64,000 nt of DNA, from positions 1,332,524-1,396,523 of the forward strand of contig NZ_LT964761.1 in the NCBI RefSeq assembly GCF_900240275.1, written 5' to 3'. Origin of the DNA: [Lactobacillus] timonensis (lineage in GTDB: Bacteria > Bacillota > Bacilli > Lactobacillales > Lactobacillaceae). The notes beneath the pieces were generated by a model, which was not told the DNA's origin, made no database searches, and saw only the letters and a list, made by a program, of their open reading frames with translations. Shown here piece by piece: positions 10,001-18,974 of the stretch. Both the position numbers and the translations under genes were made by a program. The number at the start of each line of letters is the position of its first letter. Within the stretch, counting starts at the first letter, position 1.

Positions 10001-10636
10001 TCAGTTCTTTTTATTACGAACACAGGTGAATAAGCTTAGTTGTTTTGCTAGGCTGGCTGGACTAACCTGATTATCCAGTTGGTGATTACGGTAGGCATCG
10101 ATAAGCGTTCTCATATCAAAATTATCTACTAGGAGACTGTATTTAGGGTTATCAGTATCCACCACCACTGCGGTTGACGGGGAGAACACACCCAACCCAC
10201 TCGCAAATTGCTGGTGGCGTTTGAAAGATCGCTTAGCTAACGCCGACTGTCGATCCTCAAGAAACATGTCAATATCTAGCTTGGCTTTAACAGCCGTTTT
10301 CTGAGCAAGTTCACTGCTATAGTGTCGAGAGTTATTGAGCAGCGCCTTTTGCAACTGCAGCAAGTATAACCGGGCCCGGCGTCGTCCTTGAAAGAGGGCT
10401 GCCTCATAGTCCATTGTCACTTGCATTAATACTTGGGCAGTATGGTTTCGCAGGGCCAGGCCACACTTGCTTTCCTGGTAAAGGCTCATTGTCTCCGAAA
10501 TAGTCTGCATATTCAGTAGGGGGATAAACTGATAGTTAATTTTGGTACTGATATCATGATCAATTGTCAGTAAGCTCTGCTCACGGTTGATACACCCTAG
10601 CCCAAGAGGGTTGACAAACAAATGAATTTCAAGCAC
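10001..10636 (-). CDS. spxH: ClpXP adaptor SpxH (YjbH family)
   Basis: This 211-residue member of the DsbA-like thioredoxin-fold YjbH/SpxH family presents Spx to ClpXP. Its beginning, VLEIHLFVNPLGLGC, aligns with the family N-terminus, but the CxxC of DsbA-like relatives is missing; only one Cys lies there. The body is helical and rich in Gln and Arg. Start chosen: GTG at 10636, 8 bases behind AGAGG, rather than the GTG at 10645 that overlaps that site. Place (between the coiA region and relQ-nadK-rluD) matches Bacillus yjbH. A possible promoter is TTGAAA-17-CAGAAT (10716-10688). Family call rests on position plus N-terminal motif. Confidence 0.75.
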   Translation of the reverse strand: MLEIHLFVNPLGLGCINREQSLLTIDHDISTKINYQFIPLLNMQTISETMSLYQESKCGLALRNHTAQVLMQVTMDYEAALFQGRRRARLYLLQLQKALLNNSRHYSSELAQKTAVKAKLDIDMFLEDRQSALAKRSFKRHQQFASGLGVFSPSTAVVVDTDNPKYSLLVDNFDMRTLIDAYRNHQLDNQVSPASLAKQLSLFTCVRNKKN

Positions 10637-10799
10637 GGACTGCACCTCTCAACAATGAATATTTGTTTCGGATTAATCTTCAATGTCATTCTGCCAAATT
10701 CTTTGTACCTTTTCAAGCAAACTGCATCGGATACTGAACGAAGTTCTAAGGGAAGGAATATGTTAAAATAAGACCGATTAATGATAGGGAGTGGTTGAT

Positions 10800-11495
10800 T
10801 TGGTTGAAAATTGGCAACGCTTTTTACTGCCATATGAGCAGGCGGTAAATGAACTTAAAGTGAAGCTGCGGGGAATGCGCAAGCAGTTTCAGGACCAGGC
10901 ACGCCATTCGCCAATTGAATTTGTCACCGGCCGGGTAAAACCAGTCGACTCTATTAAGGAGAAAATGGTTAGGCGACACGTGAGCGAAGACCGGTTGGAA
11001 AAAGATATGCAAGACATTGCTGGTGTGCGAATAATGTGCCAATTTGTCGAAGATATCTACGTAGTGGTTGATCTCCTGCGCCAACGAACGGATATGCAAA
11101 TCCTTGAGGAACGTGACTATGTGACTAACGCGAAACCAAGTGGTTACCGCTCCTATCATATTGTTATTGAATACCCGGTTCAGCTGGTGAGTGGTGAAAA
11201 GAAGCTCCTGGCGGAGATCCAGGTTCGAACACTAGCGATGAATTTCTGGGCAACAGTTGAACACTCTCTCAATTACAAGTATCAGGGCGGGTTTCCAGAA
11301 GAACTATCTGCGCGACTTCAACGAGCTGGTGAGGCTGCTTTCAAGCTTGATGAGGAAATGTCGGAAATTCGTGAAGAAATTCAGGAAGCCCAAAATATGT
11401 TCTCCTATCGTAAACAATCAACGTGGGAGAAACATGAAAGCCACGATCAGGAAAATGATAACGACCAGGCTGGACACCAGGGAGGCTCGCTATGA
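10800..11495 (+). CDS. relQ: Small alarmone synthetase RelQ (YjbM)
   Basis: This 231-residue protein contains only the RelA/SpoT synthetase domain and makes (p)ppGpp from ATP and GDP/GTP. The visible core is [27 protein letters not shown], the substrate-binding [11 protein letters not shown] and [20 protein letters not shown]. There is no hydrolase domain and no TGS/ACT regulatory tail, consistent with RelQ length. The TTG at 10800 is 8 bases behind AGGGAG; the GTG at 10791 overlaps that site. It starts the relQ-nadK-rluD operon with overlapping stops and starts, as in Bacillus yjbM-yjbN-yjbO. Confidence 0.9.
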   Translation: MVENWQRFLLPYEQAVNELKVKLRGMRKQFQDQARHSPIEFVTGRVKPVDSIKEKMVRRHVSEDRLEKDMQDIAGVRIMCQFVEDIYVVVDLLRQRTDMQILEERDYVTNAKPSGYRSYHIVIEYPVQLVSGEKKLLAEIQVRTLAMNFWATVEHSLNYKYQGGFPEELSARLQRAGEAAFKLDEEMSEIREEIQEAQNMFSYRKQSTWEKHESHDQENDNDQAGHQGGSL

Positions 11496-12301
11496 AAATT
11501 GCTGTCGTTAACTATAACGCACCGGAAGCCGTGCGGGTACGTAAAATTATGCTTAAACGATTAGCAACAGCCGGTTTTACGTACGACCAGCAGCACCCCG
11601 ACCTAGTAATCTCGATTGGCGGGGATGGGACGCTTTTATCAGCTTTTCACATGTACGAGCAGGTACTAGATAAAGTTCGTTTTGTCGGCATCCATACAGG
11701 TCACCTTGGTTTTTATACTGACTGGCGTAACTTTGAGTTAGAAGATCTAATCCACAGCTTACAAAAAGACCAGGGGCAAGCTGTTTCGTACCCCTTGTTG
11801 AATATTACTCAGCGCTTCAGCGACGGGAGTACCTCGCAGTATGTTGCCCTTAATGAATCGACTATCCAACAGAAGACACGGACGATGGTTTGTGATGTTT
11901 ACCTCAATAACCGACTTTTTGAGGGGTTTCGTGGTGATGGGCTCTGCGTTTCCACTCCCACGGGTTCGACTGCTTATAACAAATCAGTTGGCGGAGCTGT
12001 AATGGATCCGACCATTACTGGATTTCAGGCGGCAGAAATGGCATCAATTAATAACCGGGTTTTCCGTTCGTTGGGTGCACCAATTATTTTGGGCAAGGAA
12101 ACCAAGTTAACGGTTCGTCTTCATGATGATAGTGATTGCATAATGACTTGCGATCGTCAGACGCTTCATTGGAATCGCAATGAAAAGCACTTGGCTGACA
12201 TTACTTACCGAGTTGACGACCGGCGTATCAGCTTTGCCAAGTACCGACATACTAACTTTTGGGACCGGGTTCACGAATCCTTTATTGGAGATGTCCAATG
12301 A
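11492..12301 (+). CDS. nadK: NAD kinase
   Basis: This 269-residue cytoplasmic kinase phosphorylates NAD to NADP. It shows the diagnostic [13 protein letters not shown], the NESTI segment ([10 protein letters not shown]) and the nucleotide-binding [18 protein letters not shown]. The ATG overlaps the relQ stop by 4 bases and has GGGAGG upstream, so translation is probably coupled. Length and motifs are normal for the family. Confidence 0.95.
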   Translation: MKIAVVNYNAPEAVRVRKIMLKRLATAGFTYDQQHPDLVISIGGDGTLLSAFHMYEQVLDKVRFVGIHTGHLGFYTDWRNFELEDLIHSLQKDQGQAVSYPLLNITQRFSDGSTSQYVALNESTIQQKTRTMVCDVYLNNRLFEGFRGDGLCVSTPTGSTAYNKSVGGAVMDPTITGFQAAEMASINNRVFRSLGAPIILGKETKLTVRLHDDSDCIMTCDRQTLHWNRNEKHLADITYRVDDRRISFAKYRHTNFWDRVHESFIGDVQ

Positions 12302-13188
12302 AGTTTGAATGGCGTTATCGGGGAACACAAACTGCGAAGTTACGCACCGTCCTTCGTGGTTTTGGGGCGACTAATTCCTTGTTAAAAGTGGCGGTTTACC
12401 ATGGTGGTTCAATGGCGATCGATGGTCAATCGGCATGGCTGGTTGATCCGGTTGAACCTGGTCAACAAGTTAGCCTTGTTTTGCCGGCAGAAAAGGCTAA
12501 TGAACAGGTAGACGCCTGTTCTGCACCCCTTCAGATCGCCTACGAAGACGCAGACTACTTGGTGATTAACAAGCCAGCAGGCGTTGCAACGGTTCCAGCA
12601 CATAACGTTGCCGTCCAGGATAGCTTGGTGAACAGGGTGAAGTATTACTATCAGCAACACCATTATGAAAATCAGGTGACCCATGTTGCTACACGGTTAG
12701 ATAAGGACACAAGCGGTTTGGTTATCTTTCCCAAACACCGTTTTGCTCACGCAGTTCTCGACCGTCAACTTAAAAGACACCAGGTAGTTAAACGTTACCT
12801 CGCACTTCCCCAGGGGAGGATGACGGTTAAGCATGGGTATATTGACGCTGCTCAGCGACGTGATCCCCAGTCATTTGTCAAACGGTTAGTGGCTGCCGAT
12901 GGTAAGCCAGCAATCACTGAGTATTGGACACTGCTTGCCAATGACAAATATTCGCTAGTAAAAATTGCTCTTCACACTGGACGGACGCATCAGATTCGAG
13001 TTCATTTTGCCTATCTGGGTCACCCGTTAGTGGGGGATGAGATGTATGGCGGACCGCTGTCGATGAGTCGGCAAGGATTACATTGTCGACTTATTAGCTT
13101 CTATAGTCCCTTTCAGGAAAAGCGGATTACTGTAACGGCACCAGTGCCGGAGGATATGCAGCGATTAATGAACCGTTTACAGAAATAA
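12298..13188 (+). CDS. rluD: RluA/RluD-family pseudouridine synthase
   Basis: This 296-residue enzyme isomerises uridines in rRNA or tRNA. The catalytic aspartate lies in [14 protein letters not shown] and the family-typical [13 protein letters not shown] follows. The N-terminal 80 residues resemble an abbreviated S4-like region. The ATG at 12298 overlaps the nadK TGA. It closes the relQ-nadK-rluD operon. Which uridine is modified cannot be decided from sequence (RluD-like versus YjbO-like). Confidence 0.9.
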   Translation: MKFEWRYRGTQTAKLRTVLRGFGATNSLLKVAVYHGGSMAIDGQSAWLVDPVEPGQQVSLVLPAEKANEQVDACSAPLQIAYEDADYLVINKPAGVATVPAHNVAVQDSLVNRVKYYYQQHHYENQVTHVATRLDKDTSGLVIFPKHRFAHAVLDRQLKRHQVVKRYLALPQGRMTVKHGYIDAAQRRDPQSFVKRLVAADGKPAITEYWTLLANDKYSLVKIALHTGRTHQIRVHFAYLGHPLVGDEMYGGPLSMSRQGLHCRLISFYSPFQEKRITVTAPVPEDMQRLMNRLQK

Positions 13189-13454
13189 TTAGGCAAAAAG
13201 AAGGGGTCGTGGCATAATCGCTCCTATCTATACTAAAAGTTAACCGGCGGTACAACAATGGCCTCTAACGTTTTGGCAAAGCCGAACGCTAGAGGCCTAT
13301 TGTTGCTCGCGGGGGCGGCGGATAGCCTAGCTGCGCGTCGTGACGACGAAGTCATAAATGACTTCCGCGTTAGAACCGTTCAAAAACGAAATCATTCTGA
13401 TTTCTGTTTCACGGTTTGTTACGCTCCCTTTGAAAATTACCCTTGTGGTACTTA
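13189..13454. other. Hairpin-rich intergenic region between convergent genes
   Basis: No gene is visible. A near-perfect hairpin of about 25 bp spans 13253-13305 (CAACAAT-GGCCTCTA-CGTT arm, one bulge and one mismatch, inner TTGGC-AAA-GCCGA). Further hairpins are CGTCG-TGA-CGACG (about 13337-13349), GAAGTCAT-AA-ATGACTTC (about 13349-13366) and a nested AACCGT-GAAATCA-TGATTTC-ACGGTT structure (about 13374-13416). None has a long T-run. The first may serve as a bidirectional terminator; the rest suggest a structured RNA or repeat element. Confidence 0.5.
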
Positions 13455-14489
13455 TTAATAGTGCCAACGTTTGACACAAACGGGTTCTGGACAGGTAACA
13501 TTTTCTTGGAGAAGAGTAAGACGACCCGTTTGAGTATCGCGACGATAGAGGGTCAGGTTATCAGTATTTTGGTTGCTGGCAACGACGTATTCTCCGTCAG
13601 CGCTGAGCTCAAAGTCACGAGGGAAGTCACCAGCAGTGGTAATGGATTGGGTATGCTTTAATGTTCCATCTGGCTGGACAGCGAAGACAGCTAATGTATT
13701 TTCGCCCCGGTTAGAGCAATAAAGGAAACGACCATCAGCAGATAGGTGGATAGCCGCGGCACCGTTATGGCTTGTCCAGTCAGCGGGGATGGTGCTGGTG
13801 GTCTGCAATGGAGTGAGCTGAGCTGTTGGATGATCATATTTCAGCACTAGTAGCTTGCTGCTCAGTTCCCCAAGAAGGTAGCAGAAGTGACCGTCAGGAG
13901 AGAAAGTTAAATGACGGGGTCCAAAACCGGCAGGAGTTTGAAAACGGTTGGTTGCTAAGAGCTGGCCATCACGGTTAATGTTGTAGACTACCACTAGGTC
14001 TAATCCCAAGTCGCAGACAATTAACCGTTTATCCGGAGTGAGGTCGGCATAATGGCAGTGGGCACCATCCGCTTGTTCCGGACGCGGACCGGGAATCCCT
14101 TGGTGGGTAACCTCATCCGTTTTCGTTAACTTTCCTTGCAAGTCAAAGCGGTAGACTTCGATTGTCGCTTTGTGGTAGTTAGCGGCAAATAGAAAGTGGC
14201 GTTGTTCGTCAACACCAACGTAGGCTGGAGCAGGGCCAGGAGTAAGCGACTTATCAACCAGGTGTGCAACACCATTGTTAAGGTGGTAAGCCGCAACCCC
14301 GGCGTGGCTATCTTCTTGCCGGATGGCGAAGAGCCGGTTGTGTGAAGCGGTCTGCAGGTAAGCCGGCTTTTGCGAACTGACAATGAGGCGGACATCGCGG
14401 AGTTGTTCTTTTTGGCGATTAAGGGTAACTGCGTAGATCCCCTTGCTGCTTTTCTTTGTGTAGGTACCAATTAGAAAATCTTCAGACAT
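13455..14489 (-). CDS. Lactonase-family beta-propeller protein (YkgB/Pgl-like)
   Basis: This 344-residue protein is of the seven-bladed propeller family that includes YbhE-type 6-phosphogluconolactonase. The start MSEDFLIGTYTKKSSKGIYA, the blade motifs YVGVDEQRHFLFAANYHKA and GPRHLTFSPDGHFCYLLGEL, and SHNGAAAIHLSADGRFLYCS near the C-terminus are characteristic. The ATG at 14489 is 7 bases behind AAGGGGG. It could hydrolyse 6-phosphogluconolactone in the pentose phosphate route used by heterofermenters, but many members of this family have no proven substrate. It stands alone, convergent with rluD. Confidence 0.85.
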   Translation of the reverse strand: MSEDFLIGTYTKKSSKGIYAVTLNRQKEQLRDVRLIVSSQKPAYLQTASHNRLFAIRQEDSHAGVAAYHLNNGVAHLVDKSLTPGPAPAYVGVDEQRHFLFAANYHKATIEVYRFDLQGKLTKTDEVTHQGIPGPRPEQADGAHCHYADLTPDKRLIVCDLGLDLVVVYNINRDGQLLATNRFQTPAGFGPRHLTFSPDGHFCYLLGELSSKLLVLKYDHPTAQLTPLQTTSTIPADWTSHNGAAAIHLSADGRFLYCSNRGENTLAVFAVQPDGTLKHTQSITTAGDFPRDFELSADGEYVVASNQNTDNLTLYRRDTQTGRLTLLQENVTCPEPVCVKRWHY

Positions 14490-14556
14490 GAAGAAACCCC
14501 CTTGTGAAATAGTTAACACTATCATAACACGGGGGGAAATTTTGTGGACTTCTTTC

Positions 14557-14585
14557 TTGTTTTTTTCTTAAGGTAGTGGTATATT
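14557..14585 (+). promoter_or_regulatory. Promoter of the trmL leader
   Basis: TTGTTT (14557-14562) and TATATT (14580-14585) are 17 bases apart. The predicted RNA start, near 14592, lies just before the structured leader. Confidence 0.5.
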
Positions 14586-14591
14586 CTTATT

Positions 14592-14698
14592 TAGAAATCG
14601 TTTGGTGAGTGACATCGATCAACGTCGTTGGTACTTGCTGAGGAGAACTTCACTAAAGCAGCGTTTCGCCGTGCCCACACCGAGACCCTGCTTTTTTT
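14592..14698 (+). ncRNA. Candidate leader RNA or attenuator before trmL
   Basis: The predicted transcript of about 105 nt ends in an imperfect but long terminator: AAAGCAG (14655-14661) pairs with CTGCTTT (14688-14694), GTTTCG with CGAGAC, followed by seven T residues. An upstream element GTTTGGTG (14600-14607) can pair with CACCGAGAC (14678-14686) and so break the terminator. Other possible stems are GTTGGTAC with GTGCCCAC and TGCTG with CAGCG. The sequence does not match a riboswitch class I know. It is either an attenuator for trmL-ftsK or a small terminated RNA. Confidence 0.45.
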
Positions 14699-14720
14699 GT
14701 TGCTTAAATACGGAGGAATT

Positions 14721-15236
14721 ATGACCAATCACGTTGTTTTATTTGAGCCGCTTTTTCCTGCTAACACTGGTAATATTGCTCGGACATGTGCCGGTACTGA
14801 CACTGAACTACACTTGATTAAACCACTCGGCTTTTCAATTGACGATAAACATATGAAGCGAGCGGGCCTCGACTACTGGGACAAGGTCAAGATTACGACC
14901 CATGAAGACCTGGCAGAGTTTATGGCAACCTTGCCGTCGCTGGATTGTTTAGCGGTAGTTTCCAAGTTTGCTAGTCGTGATTACACTGACGTTAATTATG
15001 ATGACCGCCGGGACCACTACTTTTTGTTCGGCAAAGAGACGACTGGTCTCCCAGAAAAATTTATGTTGAAGTATCAGCAACAAGCGATTCGAATTCCACA
15101 AGATGACCAGCATATTCGGGCGTTGAATCTTTCGAATAGTGTTGCGATTGTGATTTATGAAGCGCTGCGTCAGCAGGGATTCCCGAATTTAGCACGGGTT
15201 CATCACTACCAACATGATAAGCTAAAGGATAATTAA
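14721..15236 (+). CDS. trmL: tRNA (cytidine/uridine-34 2'-O)-methyltransferase
   Basis: This 171-residue SPOUT-class enzyme methylates the wobble ribose of tRNA-Leu using SAM. The N-terminal HVVLFEPLFPANTGNIARTC and the knot motifs FLFGKETTGLPEKF and IRALNLSNSVAIVIYEAL are diagnostic. The ATG at 14721 is 6 bases behind GGAGG. In-frame codons upstream (from 14628) belong to the structured leader and are not needed. It is followed 26 bases later by ftsK. Confidence 0.92.
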   Translation: MTNHVVLFEPLFPANTGNIARTCAGTDTELHLIKPLGFSIDDKHMKRAGLDYWDKVKITTHEDLAEFMATLPSLDCLAVVSKFASRDYTDVNYDDRRDHYFLFGKETTGLPEKFMLKYQQQAIRIPQDDQHIRALNLSNSVAIVIYEALRQQGFPNLARVHHYQHDKLKDN

Positions 15237-15262
15237 GATTTTAGAAACGGGGACGAATGTTC

Positions 15263-17599
15263 ATGGCAAGACGAAGAAGAAAGACAACGACAAGAAGGAA
15301 ACCAAGGCGACAGAAGCAAAGTTTTGCTGAACAGCACTTGGCAAATCTCGTTGCGGCGTTAGTGACGCTCCTATTGCTAGTGGGACTTTTTCATCTCGGC
15401 GCGCTGGGCACGTTTGTTACCGCTGCTTTTAGCATTCTGGTGGGGCAGACTGCACCAGTGTTGATGGTTATCTGTTTATTTTTTGCAGTAGCGATGATGC
15501 TGACTGGTCGCTTTCCCCGAATTAAGGGTCGATTCATTGCTGGTGTGGTTGTTGCTTATTGCGGCTTGCTGTTATTTTGTCACGGACAAATGTTTGATGA
15601 GCTCGGCCGGCACAATGATTTTATCCGAATTAGTTGGGACAACATTAACCGGGCCCTGTTTAATGGTGACTCTACTGTCAACACTGGTGGAGGAATGTTA
15701 GGAGCGTACCTTTATACTGCTAGCAACTATCTGATCGCTAGAACGGGGACGAAGGTTTTAGCCTGGTTGTTGATGATTGCCGGTATCGTTATCTTTTTTG
15801 CCCTCCCAGTGGACAAGCTGGCTGTCGTTTTGCGTCAGTTCTTTGGTTGGGTTCGGCAAAAAGTTGGACAAATGAAAAAGGCCCGTCAACAACGTCAGCC
15901 CAAACTCCGGCAAGATACAGAAAAAACGGCCAAGCGAAAACTATCGCAGCCATCAGCAATTGATCAGAAAATTAGCACAACGCGGACAGCTGCTAGTTTG
16001 CCAGCTGAGGGAGCTAATCCTCACCCAGAACCGCAAATTAGGATAGCCCAGCCAACAATGAGCCAGGCGCAAGATCAAGCTACAGCTAATGCGGGAGCGG
16101 AAAAACAGGAGGACAAAGACGAAGATTTGCCAATGGCCGATACTGAAGAGCAGGCTGATGATGATTATCAACTGCCGCCACTGAGTTTGTTAACGAAGAC
16201 CCCACCGACAGACCAAAGCTCCGATTTGAAGTTAATTAAAGCCAATACTAAAAAACTCCAGGACACCTTGAAATCGTTCGGGGTGGATGCAACGGTCGAA
16301 AATGTTAACCTTGGTCCGTCAGTCACCAAGTATGAGTTGCGTCCCGCAGTCGGGGTTAAGGTGAGCCGGATTACACACTTGGCAGATGACCTGGCACTAG
16401 CGTTAGCTGCTCGTGATATTCGAATTGAAGCACCTATTCCGGGTAAATCGTTAATTGGAATTGAGGTGCCAAATAAAAATGTGGCCACGGTCGGCTTTCG
16501 TAATATGTTGGAAAGTGCGCCGCATGATGACAGGCCTTTGGATGTTCCGTTAGGACGGACAGTCGCTGGTGACGTGATGACGGCTGATTTAACAAAGATG
16601 CCACACTTGCTCATCGCTGGTGCGACCGGGAGTGGTAAGTCGGTAGCAATTAACGTGATTTTAACCAGTATCTTGATGAAGGCTAAACCTCACCAGGTAA
16701 AGCTATTGTTGATTGATCCGAAAAAGGTTGAACTCAGTGTTTACAATGACATTCCACACTTATTGACGCCTGTAGTTTCCGACCCCAAGAAAGCGGCGCG
16801 CGCGCTTGGCAAAGTGGTTAGTGAAATGGAGAGGCGTTATGAACTATTCTCCAACTTCGGTGTCCGCAACATTAAGGGCTATAACGGCCTGGTCAAACAG
16901 CAAAATACTCAGGATCCACAAAAACCGCAGCCATACTTGCCGCTAATCCTGGTAGTGGTTGATGAATTGTCAGATTTGATGATGACGGTCAGTCATGATG
17001 TGGAGGATGCTATTGTTCGTATTGCTCAAATGGGACGAGCAGCCGGTATTCACATGATTTTGGCAACCCAGCGACCATCGGTTGACGTCATCACCGGTTT
17101 AATTAAGGCTAACGTGCCATCAAGGATGGCTTTTGCCGTATCCAGTGGTGTTGATTCACGGACTATTCTTGATAGTAACGGTGCTGAAAAGCTGCTTGGC
17201 CGTGGTGATATGCTTTTTCAACCGATCGACAAGAATAAGCCGGTACGTATCCAGGGAGCTTTTATTTCTGATCATGATGTGGAAGTGGTTATCGACTTTA
17301 TTAAAAAGGAGCGACCAGCTGAGTATGATCAAAAGATGGTGGTTAGTGATGCGGAAATTAAGCAGGAAGAAAGCGATGATGAAACTGACGAGCTATTTGA
17401 TGAGGCAGTTAAGTTTGTGACGGGAGCACAACGAGCTTCAACCTCTCTTTTGCAGCGCCGCTTCCGGATTGGCTACAACCGGGCAGCAAGAATTGTTGAT
17501 GAGATGGAAAACCGCGGGATTGTCGGGCCGGCTAATGGCTCGAAGCCACGTGAAGTTTACAAGAAACCGGCAACAGATTCGACTGACCAGCAGCAATAA
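15263..17599 (+). CDS. ftsK: DNA translocase FtsK/SpoIIIE
   Basis: This 778-residue septal DNA pump clears chromosome arms from the division site. The N-terminus is strongly basic ([17 protein letters not shown]) and is followed by about four membrane segments (residues 30-185), a Q/A/E-rich linker (about 205-310), the alpha/beta motor with Walker A GATGSGKS and Walker [22 protein letters not shown], and a C-terminal winged-helix gamma domain ([17 protein letters not shown]) that reads KOPS-like sites. The second ATG (15263) is preferred because GGGGA is 9 bases upstream. Shorter N-terminal region and linker than E. coli FtsK, as usual for Firmicutes. Confidence 0.95.
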   Translation: MARRRRKTTTRRKPRRQKQSFAEQHLANLVAALVTLLLLVGLFHLGALGTFVTAAFSILVGQTAPVLMVICLFFAVAMMLTGRFPRIKGRFIAGVVVAYCGLLLFCHGQMFDELGRHNDFIRISWDNINRALFNGDSTVNTGGGMLGAYLYTASNYLIARTGTKVLAWLLMIAGIVIFFALPVDKLAVVLRQFFGWVRQKVGQMKKARQQRQPKLRQDTEKTAKRKLSQPSAIDQKISTTRTAASLPAEGANPHPEPQIRIAQPTMSQAQDQATANAGAEKQEDKDEDLPMADTEEQADDDYQLPPLSLLTKTPPTDQSSDLKLIKANTKKLQDTLKSFGVDATVENVNLGPSVTKYELRPAVGVKVSRITHLADDLALALAARDIRIEAPIPGKSLIGIEVPNKNVATVGFRNMLESAPHDDRPLDVPLGRTVAGDVMTADLTKMPHLLIAGATGSGKSVAINVILTSILMKAKPHQVKLLLIDPKKVELSVYNDIPHLLTPVVSDPKKAARALGKVVSEMERRYELFSNFGVRNIKGYNGLVKQQNTQDPQKPQPYLPLILVVVDELSDLMMTVSHDVEDAIVRIAQMGRAAGIHMILATQRPSVDVITGLIKANVPSRMAFAVSSGVDSRTILDSNGAEKLLGRGDMLFQPIDKNKPVRIQGAFISDHDVEVVIDFIKKERPAEYDQKMVVSDAEIKQEESDDETDELFDEAVKFVTGAQRASTSLLQRRFRIGYNRAARIVDEMENRGIVGPANGSKPREVYKKPATDSTDQQQ

Positions 17600-17641
17600 C
17601 TGTTGATGATCCTTGCTAAATTGAATAAATTGAGACAAAAA

Positions 17642-17687
17642 ATTCCCCAGCGTTCTAGTAAGTTCGAACGCTGGGGAATATTATTTA
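17642..17687 (+). terminator. Terminator of ftsK
   Basis: ATTCCCCAGCGTTC (17642-17655) and GAACGCTGGGGAAT (17666-17679) form a perfect 14-bp stem followed by ATTATTT. Confidence 0.85.
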
Positions 17688-17750
17688 CTGACACAATGGC
17701 TTTTTGTTATTAATCATTTGTCCATTGTAACTGATAAGTAGACTTATTGC

Positions 17751-17870
17751 TTATTCCAGGCCAAGGGCAGCGACAGCCCCAAAGATCAGTGAACCAAGCA
17801 TCGCAATCAGCATTAGCCACACGACAACCATCGTAATCTTTTGAAACCGCGTCCTCTTTTTATGTTGCAT
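17751..17870 (-). CDS. DUF4044-like small membrane protein
   Basis: This is a 39-residue protein. A basic start (MQHKKRTRFQKIT) is followed by one membrane segment, VVVWLMLIAMLGSLIFGAV. It matches the layout and KF-KITxxxVWLMLIAxLG pattern of the DUF4044 small proteins that lactobacilli carry beside the dcw cluster. GGAG lies about 11 bases before the ATG at 17870. It is divergent from the DUF3397-mraZ genes. Function is unknown; a role at the envelope or in division is only suggested by location. Confidence 0.8.
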   Translation of the reverse strand: MQHKKRTRFQKITMVVVWLMLIAMLGSLIFGAVAALGLE

Positions 17871-17942
17871 AGTGGTTGCTCACTCCATTTTCTTTTCTAA
17901 CTAAATAAGTCTAACGCACCTGGCGATTGGTTTCAAATCTAC

Positions 17943-17970
17943 TGGTCAATAATATTAAACATGGTAAACT
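17943..17970 (+). promoter_or_regulatory. Candidate promoter of the DUF3397 gene
   Basis: TGGTCA (17943-17948) and TAAACT (17965-17970) are 16 bases apart, 37 bases before the GTG at 18007. Confidence 0.4.
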
Positions 17971-18006
17971 AAGATTATCAAATACTAAAGAACGGGAGAA
18001 GTAAGC

Positions 18007-18354
18007 GTGCTGAAACGTCTCATCTTACAGTTGTTGATTATCGTCATCTGGGTGGTCAGTGAATCGATTGTCCAACGCTTGAGCGGGCCACGTCATCATA
18101 TACAGGCTCATCGGTTATGGATGATGGCCGCGTTGCTAATGATCTTTACTTTTTGGAATGTTGGACTCTATTGGTTCTGCTACGTCCTAATTGTTTGGAT
18201 GATCACTGGAATAGGGTTGGCGCTTTATCTTTTTTGGGCTGATCACCAAATTATTTACCACCAATATTGGCCACTTTTCTGGCGGGGGAGTCTCTGGATT
18301 GGTGCACTTGCTTATCTGATGTCTTTCTTCTCCCACCAACTGCCACAAGTTTAA
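18007..18354 (+). CDS. DUF3397 family membrane protein
   Basis: This 115-residue protein has four predicted membrane segments (about 5-22, 37-58, 60-80 and 93-112) and a short polar C-terminus. Family assignment is by the membrane pattern and its fixed place just before mraZ in lactobacilli. GGGAGAAG precedes the GTG start. It is followed by its own terminator at 18386, so it is not obligatorily co-transcribed with mraZ. Function is unknown. Confidence 0.8.
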   Translation: MLKRLILQLLIIVIWVVSESIVQRLSGPRHHIQAHRLWMMAALLMIFTFWNVGLYWFCYVLIVWMITGIGLALYLFWADHQIIYHQYWPLFWRGSLWIGALAYLMSFFSHQLPQV

Positions 18355-18385
18355 TTATAAGAAAAAGACCGTCTATTTCATTATT

Positions 18386-18420
18386 GGCGACCATCTAGCG
18401 AACGGATGGTCGCCCTTTTT
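18386..18420 (+). terminator. Terminator before the dcw cluster
   Basis: GGCGACCATC (18386-18395) pairs perfectly with GATGGTCGCC (18405-18414), and CTTTTT follows. Confidence 0.85.
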
Positions 18421-18462
18421 GTTTCATTTTCGTTTCAAACGTGGGGATTTATTGAAATGGCG

Positions 18463-18491
18463 TGGTGGAAGGTGGGGGATTGTGGTAGTAT
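18463..18491 (+). promoter_or_regulatory. MraZ-box-like repeats and mraZ promoter region
   Basis: TGGTG (18463), TGGGG (18473) and TGGTA (18483) repeat with exact 10-bp spacing, the arrangement known for MraZ autoregulation (TGGGN with 5-base spacers). A -10-like TAGTAT overlaps the last repeat. Confidence 0.5.
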
Positions 18492-18525
18492 AGACATATC
18501 GAAGGTCAGAAAGGGGGAGTTGGCC

Positions 18526-18954
18526 TTGTTTATGGGCGAATTTAAACATTCAATCGATAGCAAAGGCCGGCTCATTATTCCCGCTAAGTTTCGTTCACAG
18601 TTGGGCGATCACTTCGTACTGACCCGCGGGATGGATGGGTGCCTTTTTGGTTATCCTCAATCATCCTGGACAAAAATGGAAAAAAAGCTTGATCAGTTGC
18701 CGATGAATAAAAAAGATAGTCGAGCATTTGTCCGTTTTTTCTATTCTGCAGCAACTGAATGCGAACTTGATAAGCAGGGACGGGTAAACCTTCCTGAGAC
18801 TCTGATTGATCATGCGGCAATTAATAAGAAATGTGTGGTCGTTGGTGTTAGCGACCGGTTTGAAATTTGGAGTGCCGAGCGGTGGGCCAAGTTTGCTGAG
18901 AAGGCAGCCGCCAACTTTGACGAAATAGCAGAAGAAATGGACTTTGACTTTTAG
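18526..18954 (+). CDS. mraZ: Transcriptional regulator MraZ
   Basis: This 142-residue double-AbrB-fold protein forms rings, binds repeats before its own gene and controls the dcw operon. Visible are [20 protein letters not shown], a second SKGR-like repeat as [16 protein letters not shown], and FEIWSAERW. The TTG at 18526 is preferred (LFMGEF; AAGGGGGAG 6 bases upstream) because the ATG at 18532 is too far from the site. First gene of the dcw cluster, 20 bases before rsmH. Confidence 0.93.
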   Translation: MFMGEFKHSIDSKGRLIIPAKFRSQLGDHFVLTRGMDGCLFGYPQSSWTKMEKKLDQLPMNKKDSRAFVRFFYSAATECELDKQGRVNLPETLIDHAAINKKCVVVGVSDRFEIWSAERWAKFAEKAAANFDEIAEEMDFDF

Positions 18955-18974
18955 CAATATGGGTGGTAATTAGG

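Noticed and set aside
13258-13458. A 66-codon rightward frame in the hairpin-rich region.
   Set aside because: It runs through perfect inverted repeats, has no ribosome site and resembles no protein; the structure is a simpler explanation.
14592-14698. SRP RNA, 6S RNA or a second T-box before trmL.
   Set aside because: The SRP GGUCAGGUCCGGAA-type loop, the T-box AGGTGGNACCGCG-type sequence and a 6S-like open bubble are all missing.
14628-14720. An N-terminal extension of TrmL into the leader.
   Set aside because: The extension is encoded by the terminator structure, and MTNHVVLF at 14721 has a good GGAGG and matches the family start.
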